Shown here: positions 36,951 to 44,900 of the stretch, in pieces | How positions within the stretch are numbered: position 1 is the stretch's first letter | How the letters are laid out: each line of letters starts with the position of its first letter | From: Microbacterium suaedae | GTDB taxonomy: Bacteria; Actinomycetota; Actinomycetes; Actinomycetales; Microbacteriaceae | Direction of reading: 5' to 3' | DNA length: 53,263 nucleotides | Assembly: GCF_003254645.1 (NCBI RefSeq) | Contig: NZ_PNFD01000007.1 | Span: 1-53,263, forward strand | Program-made: the position numbers and the translations under genes | Notes under the pieces: generated by a model | What the model was told of the DNA's origin: nothing | Database searches by the model: none | Seen by the model: only the letters and a program-made list of their open reading frames with translations

Positions 36951-38858
36951 CTACTCGGTTCCGCGGCTTCCGCGAGTACCCGGGCGCCGCAGACCGCGCG
37001 TGCGCGAGATCCGGTAGTCGATGCGATCGTCGACGTACTCCTGCAGCTCGGGGTTCTCCGAGAAGCTGTTCGACATCTCGTCGGCCACGAACTCCGTGAG
37101 CCGTTCGAGGCGCTCGACGGACTGATCGTGCTCGATCTGGCGATGCTCGTATCTCAGCGCCTTCACGAGGGCGATAGCCATGAGGATCATGATCACGCTG
37201 AAGGGCAGAGCCGTCAGGAGGGATCCCGCCTGCAGCGCACTCAGCGCATCGGATCCTCCCGCGAGCAGAAGGCCGAGCGCGAGGACGCCCTCGAGAACCG
37301 CCCACAGCACGCGCGACCAGACGGGCGGGTTCGGGTGCCCGCCGGAGGCGAGCATGTCGACGACGAGCGAGCCGGAGTCGGACGAGGTGATGAAGAAGAT
37401 CGCGACGATGATGATCGCCATGACCGACAGGATGTTGCCGAGCGGCAGGTCGCCGAGAACCGTGAACAGGGATCCCTCGGCGGAGACGGCCCCGTCCTGC
37501 ACCAGATCTGCTTCGCCGTAGAACTGACGGAAGATGCCCGAGCCGCCCATGACCGAGAACCAGAAGAACCCGACGACGGTGGGGACGAGCAGCACGCCCG
37601 CGATGAACTGACGCACCGTGCGGCCGCGCGAGATGCGCGCGATGAAGACGCCGACGAACGGCGCCCACGCGATCCACCAGCCCCAGTAGAAGAGCGTCCA
37701 GCCCGACAGCCACGCGTGCGTGTCCTCACCGGCGAAGGCGCCGACGTCGAGCGTCATGTGGAACACGTTCGCGAGGTATACGCCGAGCGACTCGACGAAC
37801 GTACGCAGCAGGAACAGCGTCGGGCCGAGCAGCAGCATCGCGACCAGCAGGACGCCGGCGAGCGAGAGGTTGATGTTCGACAGCCACTTGATGCCCGCAC
37901 CGAGGCCACTGACGACCGAGATGGTGGCGAGCAGGGTGATTCCTGCGATCAGGGCGACGAGCAGCCAGGTGTCGGTCGATTCGACGACGCCGATCGCCTG
38001 CATGCCCGAGGCGATCTGCTGCACGCCGAGGCCGAGCGACGTCGCGACGCCGAAGACGGTCCCGAAGATGGCGAGGATGTCGATGACGTCGCCGATCCAC
38101 CCCTTGACCCGGTCTCCGAAGAGCGGCTCGAGGGCCCAGCGGATCGAGACGGGGCGGCCGCGACGGTGGATCGCGTAAGCGAGGGCGAGGCCGATGACCG
38201 CGTAGATGGCCCAGGGGTGCAGACCCCAGTGGACAAAGGTCTGCGCCATCGCGAGCCCGGCGAGTTCGCTCTCGGTGCCGTCCCAGCTCGGATTGCCGCC
38301 GATCGTGGCGTAGGTGACAGGCTCGCCGACACCGTAGAAGATGAGGCCGATGCCCATACCGGCCGAGAACAGCATGGCGAACCACGCCATGATGCTGAAC
38401 TCGGGCTTGTCACCCTCGCGACCGAGTTTGATCGTGCCCAGCTTCGAGAACGCGATCACGATCACGAAGATCACGAACAGCCCGATGATGAGCATGTAGT
38501 ACCAGCCGAGCGTGTCGGCGATCCAGGCCTTGCCCGAGTTGAACGCGGACCCCATCACGTCGGGGAACACGAGCGACAGAACTGTCACGAGCGCGATCAC
38601 GAGGAAGGCGGGCCAGAAGACGCGCGGGGCGATCATGCCCTTGCCGATGCGCACGCCTTGCCGCCGCAGCTTCTGGGTGATCTGGTCGTCGGAGTCGTCC
38701 TCCGCGATGTGCATGCGTGAGGGCACTGCGGAGATCGCGGGATCCACCTCGAGGATCTCGCCGCTGATGGGATTCTGCAGCGTCGGGGGATTGCTGTCAT
38801 TCACGCCGCCGGCGGGATTCTGCGGTTCTTCTTCACCGCTCCCTGTCGTCGAGCTCAC
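36951..38858 (-). CDS. BCCT family transporter (betaine/choline/carnitine)
   Basis: A 635-residue secondary transporter of the betaine-choline-carnitine family, usually Na+ or H+ coupled and used against osmotic stress. An acidic N-terminal tail of about 75 residues precedes about 12 helices. Motifs: FSAGMGIGLIFYGVGEP, WGLHPWAIYAVIGLALAY, and the Trp-rich signature WTLFYWGWWIAWAPFVGVFIARISRG. The C-terminal tail is charged (FSENPELQEYVDDRIDYRI), as in BetP-type osmosensors. GTG at 38858 is preferred because AAGGAG lies eight bases upstream, whereas GTG at 38867 overlaps that site. Confidence 0.94.
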   Translation of the reverse strand: MSSTTGSGEEEPQNPAGGVNDSNPPTLQNPISGEILEVDPAISAVPSRMHIAEDDSDDQITQKLRRQGVRIGKGMIAPRVFWPAFLVIALVTVLSLVFPDVMGSAFNSGKAWIADTLGWYYMLIIGLFVIFVIVIAFSKLGTIKLGREGDKPEFSIMAWFAMLFSAGMGIGLIFYGVGEPVTYATIGGNPSWDGTESELAGLAMAQTFVHWGLHPWAIYAVIGLALAYAIHRRGRPVSIRWALEPLFGDRVKGWIGDVIDILAIFGTVFGVATSLGLGVQQIASGMQAIGVVESTDTWLLVALIAGITLLATISVVSGLGAGIKWLSNINLSLAGVLLVAMLLLGPTLFLLRTFVESLGVYLANVFHMTLDVGAFAGEDTHAWLSGWTLFYWGWWIAWAPFVGVFIARISRGRTVRQFIAGVLLVPTVVGFFWFSVMGGSGIFRQFYGEADLVQDGAVSAEGSLFTVLGDLPLGNILSVMAIIIVAIFFITSSDSGSLVVDMLASGGHPNPPVWSRVLWAVLEGVLALGLLLAGGSDALSALQAGSLLTALPFSVIMILMAIALVKALRYEHRQIEHDQSVERLERLTEFVADEMSNSFSENPELQEYVDDRIDYRISRTRGLRRPGTRGSRGTE

Positions 38859-39130
38859 GGGTATCACTCCTTCAGTCGTCGTGCACAGCTGATCGCATCG
38901 TGTCGTAGTTCCGTTCAGGTCGCCAGGGGGGCGAGACCGACAGTGATCGATATCGCGGTGCGCATGCCGGTTGCCCTCCGCACGTCAATCACCGGACCAG
39001 TCGGATGCGACGGCGCGGGAGAACGGTGCATCGCGACGCAGACGCAGCTCCGAACGGGGCGCGCCCCTGGACGGGGCGCGCACGCGACCTACCCTATCCG
39101 CCACCTCCGACGTCAGGAAATCCCCTGTGA
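38859..39130. other. Intergenic region between the BCCT and M23 genes
   Basis: A GC-rich stretch without a convincing gene. GCGCGCCCC-TGGAC-GGGGCGCGC (39059-39081) is a nine-base-pair hairpin 50 bases past the M23 stop and may be its terminator, but has no T-run. It must also hold the BCCT promoter; no clear -10 was identified. Confidence 0.4.
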
Positions 39131-40756
39131 TCAGCTGGTCGCTGCAGACACTACGGTCTCGGTGGTCTTCTCCGCGGGCTCAGACATCGATTGGGGGTCC
39201 AGAGTTGGCTCTGCCGGTGGCATCGATTCCTGCGTCTGCGCGGGCTCCTGCGACGACTCTGCAGGGCCCGGATCGGCCACCTTCGCGGACTCGCGTGTGT
39301 GCTCGGTGGCTGGCTCCGAATTCGATGTCTCGGCCGCGTCCAGCGCTTCGGACAATTCATCCTCCGGCTGCTCCGCCGTGTTCGGCTCCGGCGTCTCTGT
39401 CGACTCCGAGTCTTCCGCGGACTCCGAGTTCGGTGTGCCCGTCGAGTCCGGCTCGTCCGTCGTCTCCGTCTCCGGCTCCGGCGCCTCGGCTGTCTCCGGC
39501 TCCGGATCGTCCGCGGCCTTCGGCTCATCCGACGGATCCGGCTGCGGCGACACGGTCGGCTCCGGCGTCTCCGTCGGAGCCGGGTCCTCCGCGGGCTTCG
39601 GCTTCGGTGTGTCCGTCGGTTGGGGCTCTGGATCCTCGGCAGGTTCCGGCGCCGAATCCTCCGACGGAACCGGCTCTGACGGATCCGGCGTCTCCGACGG
39701 CTCGGGCGTCGGTGTCTCCGACGGTGATGGTGACGGCGCGGGCTTCGGTTCGTCCGAAGGCGAAGGCGACGGATCCGGCTTCGGCTCCTTCGGCTCTTCC
39801 GACGGCTTCGGCTTCTCCGACGGCTTCGGCTTCTCCGACGGCTCCGGCTTCACCGACGGCTTCGGCTTCTCCGACGGCTTCTGGTCCGGGGGAGATTTCG
39901 GCTGCGCCGCGGGGACCGGGGCGGGGATTCCCGGGCGACGGTCGTCGGGCGCGGCGGATCCGCCGGTGAGGAGCGGGTAGGGATCGATCGGAACCCCAGC
40001 CTGACGCACCTCGAAGTGCAGGTGGTTTCCGAAGCTGCGCCCCGTGTTCCCGACGTCGCCGATGTGATCGCCCGCCTCGACCCAGTCGCCGACGTGGACC
40101 GTGCGAGAGCCGTGGGTCATGTGGCCGTACACCGTCTGCAGTCCGCCGACGTGATGGATGATGACAGCGACGCCGTATCCGAAGTGGGCCTCGCTCGACA
40201 GCACGACCACGCCCGGTGCAGCTGCCCCGATCGGCTCGCCCGCTCCCGCGGCGAGGTCGATGCCCATGTGGGCGCCCCCGCGCGTGCCGAAGTGGTCGCT
40301 GATCCAGTAGTTGCCGAGAGGCCAGGCGAGCTGTCCGACCGGGCCGAGGCTTCCCTCCCCGGGAAGCGTATCCGCGCCGAGGGGAAGCCCCTCGGCGCGC
40401 GCCTGGTCGATGAGTTCCTCGCGCGCCTCGCGGCGGATCTCCTCGAGTTCCTCCTTCGTCGACGCGGCGTAGGTGCTGTGCGCGAGCTCGGCGATGCTCG
40501 CGGCCGCGTCGTCGTCGTCGACACCGGCGTGGGTGTCCTCCGCGTGCGCGACAGCATCGGCGACCAGCTTCGGGGCCGGGTTAGCGGGCACGAACGTCGA
40601 TGTACCAACGAGCGCCGAGGCGTTCGGAACCGCGATGTCGGCGGTCGACGACGTGAAGGCGGCCGCCACGCACATGCCGGCCAAAAGGCCGATGGCGCCG
40701 ATGACGCGCGACACGCGCCGCCTCGATTCGGCCCGTTCCCCTCGTGGTGACGCCAT
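39131..40756 (-). CDS. M23 family peptidase with long Pro/Glu/Ser tail
   Basis: A 541-residue exported wall hydrolase. The signal or anchor helix spans about residues 18-36; a short helical region (65-125) precedes the LytM domain (about 140-262), with zinc motifs HMGIDLAAG (His163, Asp167) and HLHFEV (His245, His247). From about residue 265 to the end, about half the protein is a PEKPKPSE-like then E/D/P/T tail, with SEKPKP repeats. No sorting motif is seen at its end. ATG at 40756 has GGAGGAG upstream. Confidence 0.87.
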   Translation of the reverse strand: MASPRGERAESRRRVSRVIGAIGLLAGMCVAAAFTSSTADIAVPNASALVGTSTFVPANPAPKLVADAVAHAEDTHAGVDDDDAAASIAELAHSTYAASTKEELEEIRREAREELIDQARAEGLPLGADTLPGEGSLGPVGQLAWPLGNYWISDHFGTRGGAHMGIDLAAGAGEPIGAAAPGVVVLSSEAHFGYGVAVIIHHVGGLQTVYGHMTHGSRTVHVGDWVEAGDHIGDVGNTGRSFGNHLHFEVRQAGVPIDPYPLLTGGSAAPDDRRPGIPAPVPAAQPKSPPDQKPSEKPKPSVKPEPSEKPKPSEKPKPSEEPKEPKPDPSPSPSDEPKPAPSPSPSETPTPEPSETPDPSEPVPSEDSAPEPAEDPEPQPTDTPKPKPAEDPAPTETPEPTVSPQPDPSDEPKAADDPEPETAEAPEPETETTDEPDSTGTPNSESAEDSESTETPEPNTAEQPEDELSEALDAAETSNSEPATEHTRESAKVADPGPAESSQEPAQTQESMPPAEPTLDPQSMSEPAEKTTETVVSAATS

Positions 40757-40852
40757 CGCTGACTCCTCCCCCCGCCCTCATCCTGAACCTCTGTCCCAGA
40801 TCGGACAAGGCCCACCGCCGAATCACCCCATCGGATTCGAAGGCCGCCGACC

Positions 40853-40864
40853 TATCCTGGGGCC
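40853..40864 (+). promoter_or_regulatory. Leaderless -10 (TATCCT) of trhO
   Basis: TATCCT at 40853-40858, then GGGGCC, then the GTG. No ribosome site is seen at a normal distance. Confidence 0.5.
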
Positions 40865-41761
40865 GTGCTTGCCAAGATCCTGCTCTTCTACTCCTTCACG
40901 CCGATCGCCGATCCCGACGCGATCCGCCTGTGGCAGCGCGATCTGTGCGAGCTGCTCGGTCTGCGCGGCCGGATCCTGATCTCTGAGCACGGCATCAACG
41001 GCACGGTGGGCGGCGACATGAGCGCCCTCAAGCGCTACGTGCGCAAGACGAAGCAGTACGCACCGTTCTCGACGATCGACTTCAAGTGGGCCCCGGGATC
41101 AGGGCTCGACGACGACGGACAGACCCTCGATTTCCCGCGCCTCTCGGTGAAGGTGCGCGACGAGATCGTCTCGTTCGGCGCCCCCGAGGAGCTGCGCGTC
41201 GACGAGAACGGTGTCGTGGGCGGCGGCGTCCACCTGAAGCCCGGCGAGCTGCACCGGCTGGTCGCGGAGCGCGGCGACGAGGTGACCTTCTTCGACGGAC
41301 GAAACGACTTCGAGGCCGAGATCGGCCGATTCAAGAACGCCGTCGTTCCCTCGACCGAGACGACGCGCGACTTCATCGATGAGCTCGATTCAGGACGATA
41401 CGACCACCTCAAGGACAAGCCGGTCGTCACCTACTGCACGGGCGGGATCCGCTGCGAGGTGCTGTCGAGCCTCATGACCTCCCGTGGATTTCAGGAGGTC
41501 TATCAGCTCGACGGCGGGATCGTCCGATACGGCGAGACGTTCGGCAACACCGGGCTCTGGGAAGGCTCCCTCTACGTGTTCGACGGTCGCGAGACGACGC
41601 GCTTCGGCGACGACGCGACCGTGATCGGCCGGTGCGGATCCTGCGATGCTCCGAGCGATCGCATGGTGAACTGCGCCGACGACGCCTGCCGCCGCCGCAC
41701 CGTCCTCTGCGAGGACTGCGGCGAGCGCGCGATCTGCCGGGCTCACGCCGCGGCGGCGTAG
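40865..41761 (+). CDS. trhO: tRNA uridine(34) hydroxylase, rhodanese-related
   Basis: A 298-residue protein of the YceA/TrhO family, which uses a rhodanese domain to make 5-hydroxyuridine in tRNA. The N-terminal half has [16 protein letters not shown] and the [13 protein letters not shown] PFSTIDFKW segment; the rhodanese loop is [11 protein letters not shown] with the catalytic Cys. The C-terminus carries a Cys-rich CxxC pattern ([29 protein letters not shown]), probably zinc-binding. GTG at 40865 is preceded by TATCCT. It converges with the GT gene, seven bases apart. Confidence 0.94.
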   Translation: MLAKILLFYSFTPIADPDAIRLWQRDLCELLGLRGRILISEHGINGTVGGDMSALKRYVRKTKQYAPFSTIDFKWAPGSGLDDDGQTLDFPRLSVKVRDEIVSFGAPEELRVDENGVVGGGVHLKPGELHRLVAERGDEVTFFDGRNDFEAEIGRFKNAVVPSTETTRDFIDELDSGRYDHLKDKPVVTYCTGGIRCEVLSSLMTSRGFQEVYQLDGGIVRYGETFGNTGLWEGSLYVFDGRETTRFGDDATVIGRCGSCDAPSDRMVNCADDACRRRTVLCEDCGERAICRAHAAAA

Positions 41762-41767
41762 TTCGGC

Positions 41768-42865
41768 TCAGGCGCTCGTTGTCGTGCGCTCGCGCGCTTC
41801 AACCCGCGGCCGGTAGACGACGAGCGAGTGGAACGTGAAGCGGATGAGGAATGCGACCGCGAGCGTGATCGCCGTCGCGACGGGGCTCGCCATCCCCCAG
41901 GCCGAGACCATGAGGGCCATCACGGGGATCCGCACGGCCGACTCGACATTGTTGAAGATGAACGACGAGGCGAATCGGTGCCAGAACCCCCGCGCCTGCC
42001 CCTTCAGGTCGCGGAACACGAAGCGCTCCGCGAGCAGGAAGTTGCCGATGATCGTCACCTCGGCCGCGATGATCGCCGCCCAGATATAGCCGACGCCGAG
42101 CTCGGTGAGGAGCCACACGATCGCCACATTGGCGACGGCGCCGAGTGCGCCGATCGCGGCGAACGCGCTCATCTTCCCGAACCGCAGCAGGGCCAGCTGA
42201 TGCAGGAACCGCGCACCCTGGCGCAGCGATGCCTTCGAGTCGCCCGCGAAGCGGTCCGCGAAATCGAAGGGCACCTCGGCGACGCGCACCGTCGTGCGCA
42301 CGATGATCTCGAGGAGGATCTTGAAGCCTCGCGGGCGCAGATCGTCGAGATCGATGCGCGAGGTGTCGATCGCGAAAAATCCCGTCATGGGATCGGTCAC
42401 GTTCCGCAGGCGCAGGGGAAACATCGCGCGCGTGATCGCCGTCGATGCGCGGGAGACGAGCCGTCGGCCCGCGTCGGCGAGACCCGTCGCGCTTCCCGCA
42501 TCGGCATACCGAGACGCGCACACGAGGTCGACGTCGTCGGCCGCGAGACGTCGGGCGAGCTCGGGGATCATCTCGGGAGGGTGCTGCAGGTCGCCGTCCA
42601 TGACGATGCACAGGCTCGATCGCGCGCGCCGGAAACCTTCGACCACGGCACCCCCGAGGCCGCCAGCGGGGCGGTCCCTATGGACGACGCGAACAGGCAC
42701 GCTCGCTGTTCGCGCAACGCGACGCGCCTCGTCGTCGGTGCCGTCCGTCGAGTCGTCGACGAAGAGGATCTCGGCTTCCATCCCGGCCAGGGCCGCCTCG
42801 ACTCGGCCCACCAGCTCCGCCACGTTGCCGACCTCGTTGTAGGTCGGGATGATGACGGTCAGCAC
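41768..42865 (-). CDS. GT2 glycosyltransferase fused to a GtrA-like membrane domain
   Basis: A 365-residue fusion. The N-terminal polyprenyl-monophosphomannose-synthase-like GT-A domain (residues 1-225) shows VIIPTYNEVGNV, ILFVDDSTDGT and the metal-binding MDGDLQHPP. A GtrA-like domain follows (about 230-355) with four membrane helices. Such proteins attach a sugar to a lipid carrier and help flip it; mannosylation is a likely but unproven role. The start is GTG at 42865. It is divergent from the glutaredoxin gene, 81 bases away. Confidence 0.92.
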   Translation of the reverse strand: MLTVIIPTYNEVGNVAELVGRVEAALAGMEAEILFVDDSTDGTDDEARRVARTASVPVRVVHRDRPAGGLGGAVVEGFRRARSSLCIVMDGDLQHPPEMIPELARRLAADDVDLVCASRYADAGSATGLADAGRRLVSRASTAITRAMFPLRLRNVTDPMTGFFAIDTSRIDLDDLRPRGFKILLEIIVRTTVRVAEVPFDFADRFAGDSKASLRQGARFLHQLALLRFGKMSAFAAIGALGAVANVAIVWLLTELGVGYIWAAIIAAEVTIIGNFLLAERFVFRDLKGQARGFWHRFASSFIFNNVESAVRIPVMALMVSAWGMASPVATAITLAVAFLIRFTFHSLVVYRPRVEARERTTTSA

Positions 42866-42934
42866 TCACCTATCGTCGCACGCGCCGCCCCCGCGGCCGG
42901 CGCGGACGACGGATCCCCCCGCGTTCACGCCGAT

Positions 42935-42946
42935 TATCCTGGAGAG
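42935..42946 (+). promoter_or_regulatory. Leaderless -10 (TATCCT) of the glutaredoxin gene
   Basis: TATCCT at 42935-42940, then GGAGAG, then ATG. The GGAGAG could also be a ribosome site placed too close to the start. Confidence 0.45.
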
Positions 42947-43210
42947 ATGACGACTCCCGCGAACGACACCATCACGATGTTCGGCGCCGAGTGGTGCCGC
43001 GACTGCCGTCGCACGAAGGCGCAGCTCGACGGCCTCGGCATCGAGTACTCCTACGTCGACCTCGAGACCGACCCGAGTGCGGCCGACGTCGCGAAGGACA
43101 TCTCCGGGCGGACGAACATCCCCGTGGTCCTCTACCCCGACGCGAGTCACCAGGTCGAGCCGTCGAACGCCGACGTCGAGTCGAAGCTGCGCGAGCTCAG
43201 CCTCATCTGA
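42947..43210 (+). CDS. Glutaredoxin-like protein (mycoredoxin type)
   Basis: An 87-residue thiol oxidoreductase. The redox motif is WCRDC, followed by RRTKAQLDGLGIEYSYVDLETD, and the cis-Pro loop reads NIPVVLY. In actinobacteria such small proteins reduce mycothiolated targets; a mycoredoxin role is inferred. It has a normal length and starts at ATG 42947. It is followed in the same direction by the resolvase-fold gene, which has its own promoter. Confidence 0.92.
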   Translation: MTTPANDTITMFGAEWCRDCRRTKAQLDGLGIEYSYVDLETDPSAADVAKDISGRTNIPVVLYPDASHQVEPSNADVESKLRELSLI

Positions 43211-43280
43211 TCCCGGTCTCCGCGACCGCGTCATCCGCCGCGCCGACGGGGTGCGCCTGCGGATCTCTGCCCCGGTGCGG

Positions 43281-43292
43281 CAGAATGGACGT
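43281..43292 (+). promoter_or_regulatory. Leaderless -10 (CAGAAT) of the resolvase-fold gene
   Basis: CAGAAT at 43281-43286, six bases, then the GTG at 43293. The first base differs from TANNNT, so this call is weaker. Confidence 0.4.
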
Positions 43293-43658
43293 GTGAGCGA
43301 GCACGTCGAAGAAGTCACCACGCGGGACGAGATCTGGCGAGCGCGCCCAACGGACGCACGGCTCGTCGGCATCGTCGTCGGACGCGACGGGATGCCGTCG
43401 ATCGTCGAGCAGCGGCGCCAGCTCACGAGCTTCGGCGTTCCCATCGAGGGCTTCCGTCATCCCGCGCCCAACGTCGCCGAGACCTGGGAAGAACGCCTCA
43501 CTCGACTCTTCGGGCGCCTCGAGCGCGGGGACGTCGTCGTCGTGACGAACGTCGGCGTGTTCGGCCGCGATGCCTCCGAGGAGGCTCAGACGATCGCCGA
43601 GCTCGGTCGCCGCGGCATCATGATCAAGGTCCTCGCGCACGAGTCGCCCGTCGCCTGA
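43293..43658 (+). CDS. Resolvase-fold protein lacking the catalytic serine
   Basis: A 121-residue protein that looks like the N-terminal half of a serine recombinase: RLVGIVVGRDGMPSIVEQRRQL resembles the RVStxxQ region, and ERGDVVVVTNVGVFGRDASEEAQTIAELGRRGIMIKVL resembles the GDxLxVxxLDRLGR segment. The serine expected in the first motif is Gly here, and no DNA-binding C-terminus exists. It should not recombine DNA. GTG at 43293 has CAGAAT six bases upstream. It converges with the small membrane protein gene, 16 bases away. Confidence 0.7.
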   Translation: MSEHVEEVTTRDEIWRARPTDARLVGIVVGRDGMPSIVEQRRQLTSFGVPIEGFRHPAPNVAETWEERLTRLFGRLERGDVVVVTNVGVFGRDASEEAQTIAELGRRGIMIKVLAHESPVA

Positions 43659-43674
43659 CGTCGGATACTCGACG

Positions 43675-44061
43675 TCATTCCGGGGCAGCCGCACCGATTC
43701 TCTCCCCCTGAGCCGCGACGGCTTCGACGCCGGTCACCGCGGAGAGCGACGCCTCGGCGCCCGCGTCGGGCGCACCGGAGGTGAGCGCGACGATGACGAC
43801 GATGACCGCCGCGACGAGAGCGATCAGCGCAATCCCCGCGAGGATCCAGGTGGTCATGCGTCGGCGACGGGATCGCCGTCGTTGCACGACCGCCGACGGG
43901 CGCGTGATCTCGCGCGGCTCGCCCGGCAGGGGGATCACGCGGCTTGCGACGCGAAACGTCGACGTGTCGACCGTCGGCACCTCGCCGGATCGCCCCGGCA
44001 TGGGCCGCCGGGATCCCCGCGCAGCTTCGTCGGAGCCTTCGTGTCGCTTGCGACGTGTCAC
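43675..44061 (-). CDS. Small single-pass membrane protein, function unknown
   Basis: A 128-residue protein with a long basic N-terminus (about residues 1-68, RRRSRRRR before the helix), one membrane helix (about 70-92) and a short Ala/Glu tail. GTG at 44061 overlaps the stop of the FHA gene (GTGA), so it belongs to that operon. The charged inside tail could contact the FHA or phosphatase proteins, but this is inference. I do not recognise its family. Confidence 0.7.
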   Translation of the reverse strand: MTRRKRHEGSDEAARGSRRPMPGRSGEVPTVDTSTFRVASRVIPLPGEPREITRPSAVVQRRRSRRRRMTTWILAGIALIALVAAVIVVIVALTSGAPDAGAEASLSAVTGVEAVAAQGERIGAAAPE

Positions 44062-44900
44062 GGTGTGTCCTCGAGCTCGACGGTGACGCCGTCACCGAGG
44101 TCGAAGACGTCCCCCGCAGCACCGGCGGTGCCCTCTCCGCCCCGCAGATGAACGGGATCCTCCCCCTCACGAAGGAGGACGGTGCCGTTCGTCGTGCGCA
44201 GATCGGTGATCACGACCCCATCTCCGTCCCGTCGGACCTCGATGTGGTTACGGGAGATATCGAGGTGCGGGCTCGCGACCGTCACGAGGCGCGGAGCGTC
44301 CTCGATCGCGACGCGCGACGCGCGTGGGCTCCTGCCGACCACGATCGGGCGGTCGACGCCGTACGACTCCCCCGTCGAGAGGCGGATCCGCCAGCTGCGA
44401 GCCTTCGGTGCCGCATCGCGTCGAGCGCGCAGCTCCGCCAGGGTGATCGTGGCACCGTCGTGGTCGCCCGCGTCATCCACGTCTCCCAGATCCTCCGCCT
44501 CGCGTGCCGCGCGCCGGGCGCGCAGCTCCGCCAGGGTGATCGTGGCACCGTCATGATCACCCGCGTCAGGATCCGGCGCTTCCTCATCGAAGAGGTCGAG
44601 GATCGTGTCGCCCGCAGACGCATCGGACGGTTCCGGTTCCGGTTCCGGTTCCGGTTCCGGTTCCGGTTCCGGTTCCGGTTCCGGTTCCGAGACGATGGTG
44701 ACCGGGACATCGCCGCGTCGTAGCACACGCGGCGGCTCATCCGAGTGATCGACGATCACGAACCAGGCGGCATCCGCGAGCGCGTCGCCCGCGGCCTCCG
44801 CCGACTCGGCGAGCGCGATGCGCACGCGCGCGGGGTCCGTCCCCTCGGGCACGAGTGCGATCCTGCCCGCCGCGACGATGAGTGAGCCTTCCTCGTTCAT
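44058..44900 (-). CDS. FHA domain protein with Glu-Pro repeat
   Basis: A 280-residue protein, likely cytoplasmic. The N-terminal part (1-75) is unrecognised; then ten Glu-Pro units, a twice-repeated DAGDHDGATITLAELRARR block, and a C-terminal FHA domain (about 185-275) with VGRSP, ISRNHIEVRRDG and TTNGTVL, the residues that bind phospho-Thr. It overlaps the phosphatase gene (ATGA) and the small membrane gene (GTGA). The start at 44900 has GGGAGGAG upstream. It may sense a phosphorylated partner. Confidence 0.88.
   Translation of the reverse strand: MNEEGSLIVAAGRIALVPEGTDPARVRIALAESAEAAGDALADAAWFVIVDHSDEPPRVLRRGDVPVTIVSEPEPEPEPEPEPEPEPEPEPSDASAGDTILDLFDEEAPDPDAGDHDGATITLAELRARRAAREAEDLGDVDDAGDHDGATITLAELRARRDAAPKARSWRIRLSTGESYGVDRPIVVGRSPRASRVAIEDAPRLVTVASPHLDISRNHIEVRRDGDGVVITDLRTTNGTVLLREGEDPVHLRGGEGTAGAAGDVFDLGDGVTVELEDTP
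44425..44568 (-). repeat. Two 51-bp direct repeats in the FHA gene
   Basis: Copies at 44425-44475 and 44518-44568 differ at three bases by my reading and are offset by 93 bases (31 codons). All differences are silent or nearly so in the DAGDHDG...LRARR block. Confidence 0.8.
44629..44688 (+). repeat. Hexanucleotide microsatellite, GGTTCC x10
   Basis: Ten perfect copies of GGTTCC inside the FHA gene encode (Glu-Pro)10 on the minus strand. Length changes would stay in frame. Confidence 0.95.

Noticed and set aside
37128..38720. Plus-strand frame of 530 codons across the BCCT gene
   Set aside because: Product is a charged Asp/Glu/Arg/His mixture, antisense to clear membrane helices; shadow frame.
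38943..39980. Plus-strand Ser/Gly-rich frame that looks like a repeat surface protein
   Set aside because: It is the complement of the Pro/Glu tail of the M23 peptidase; the repeats are created by the real gene on the other strand and there is no ribosome site or signal peptide.
43293..43658. Active site-specific recombinase or invertase
   Set aside because: The catalytic Ser and the DNA-binding domain are absent, and no inverted recombination sites were found nearby.
44629..44688. GGTTCC repeats as a CRISPR-like or binding-site array
   Set aside because: Units are contiguous with no spacers and read in frame as Glu-Pro, so a coding microsatellite explains them.
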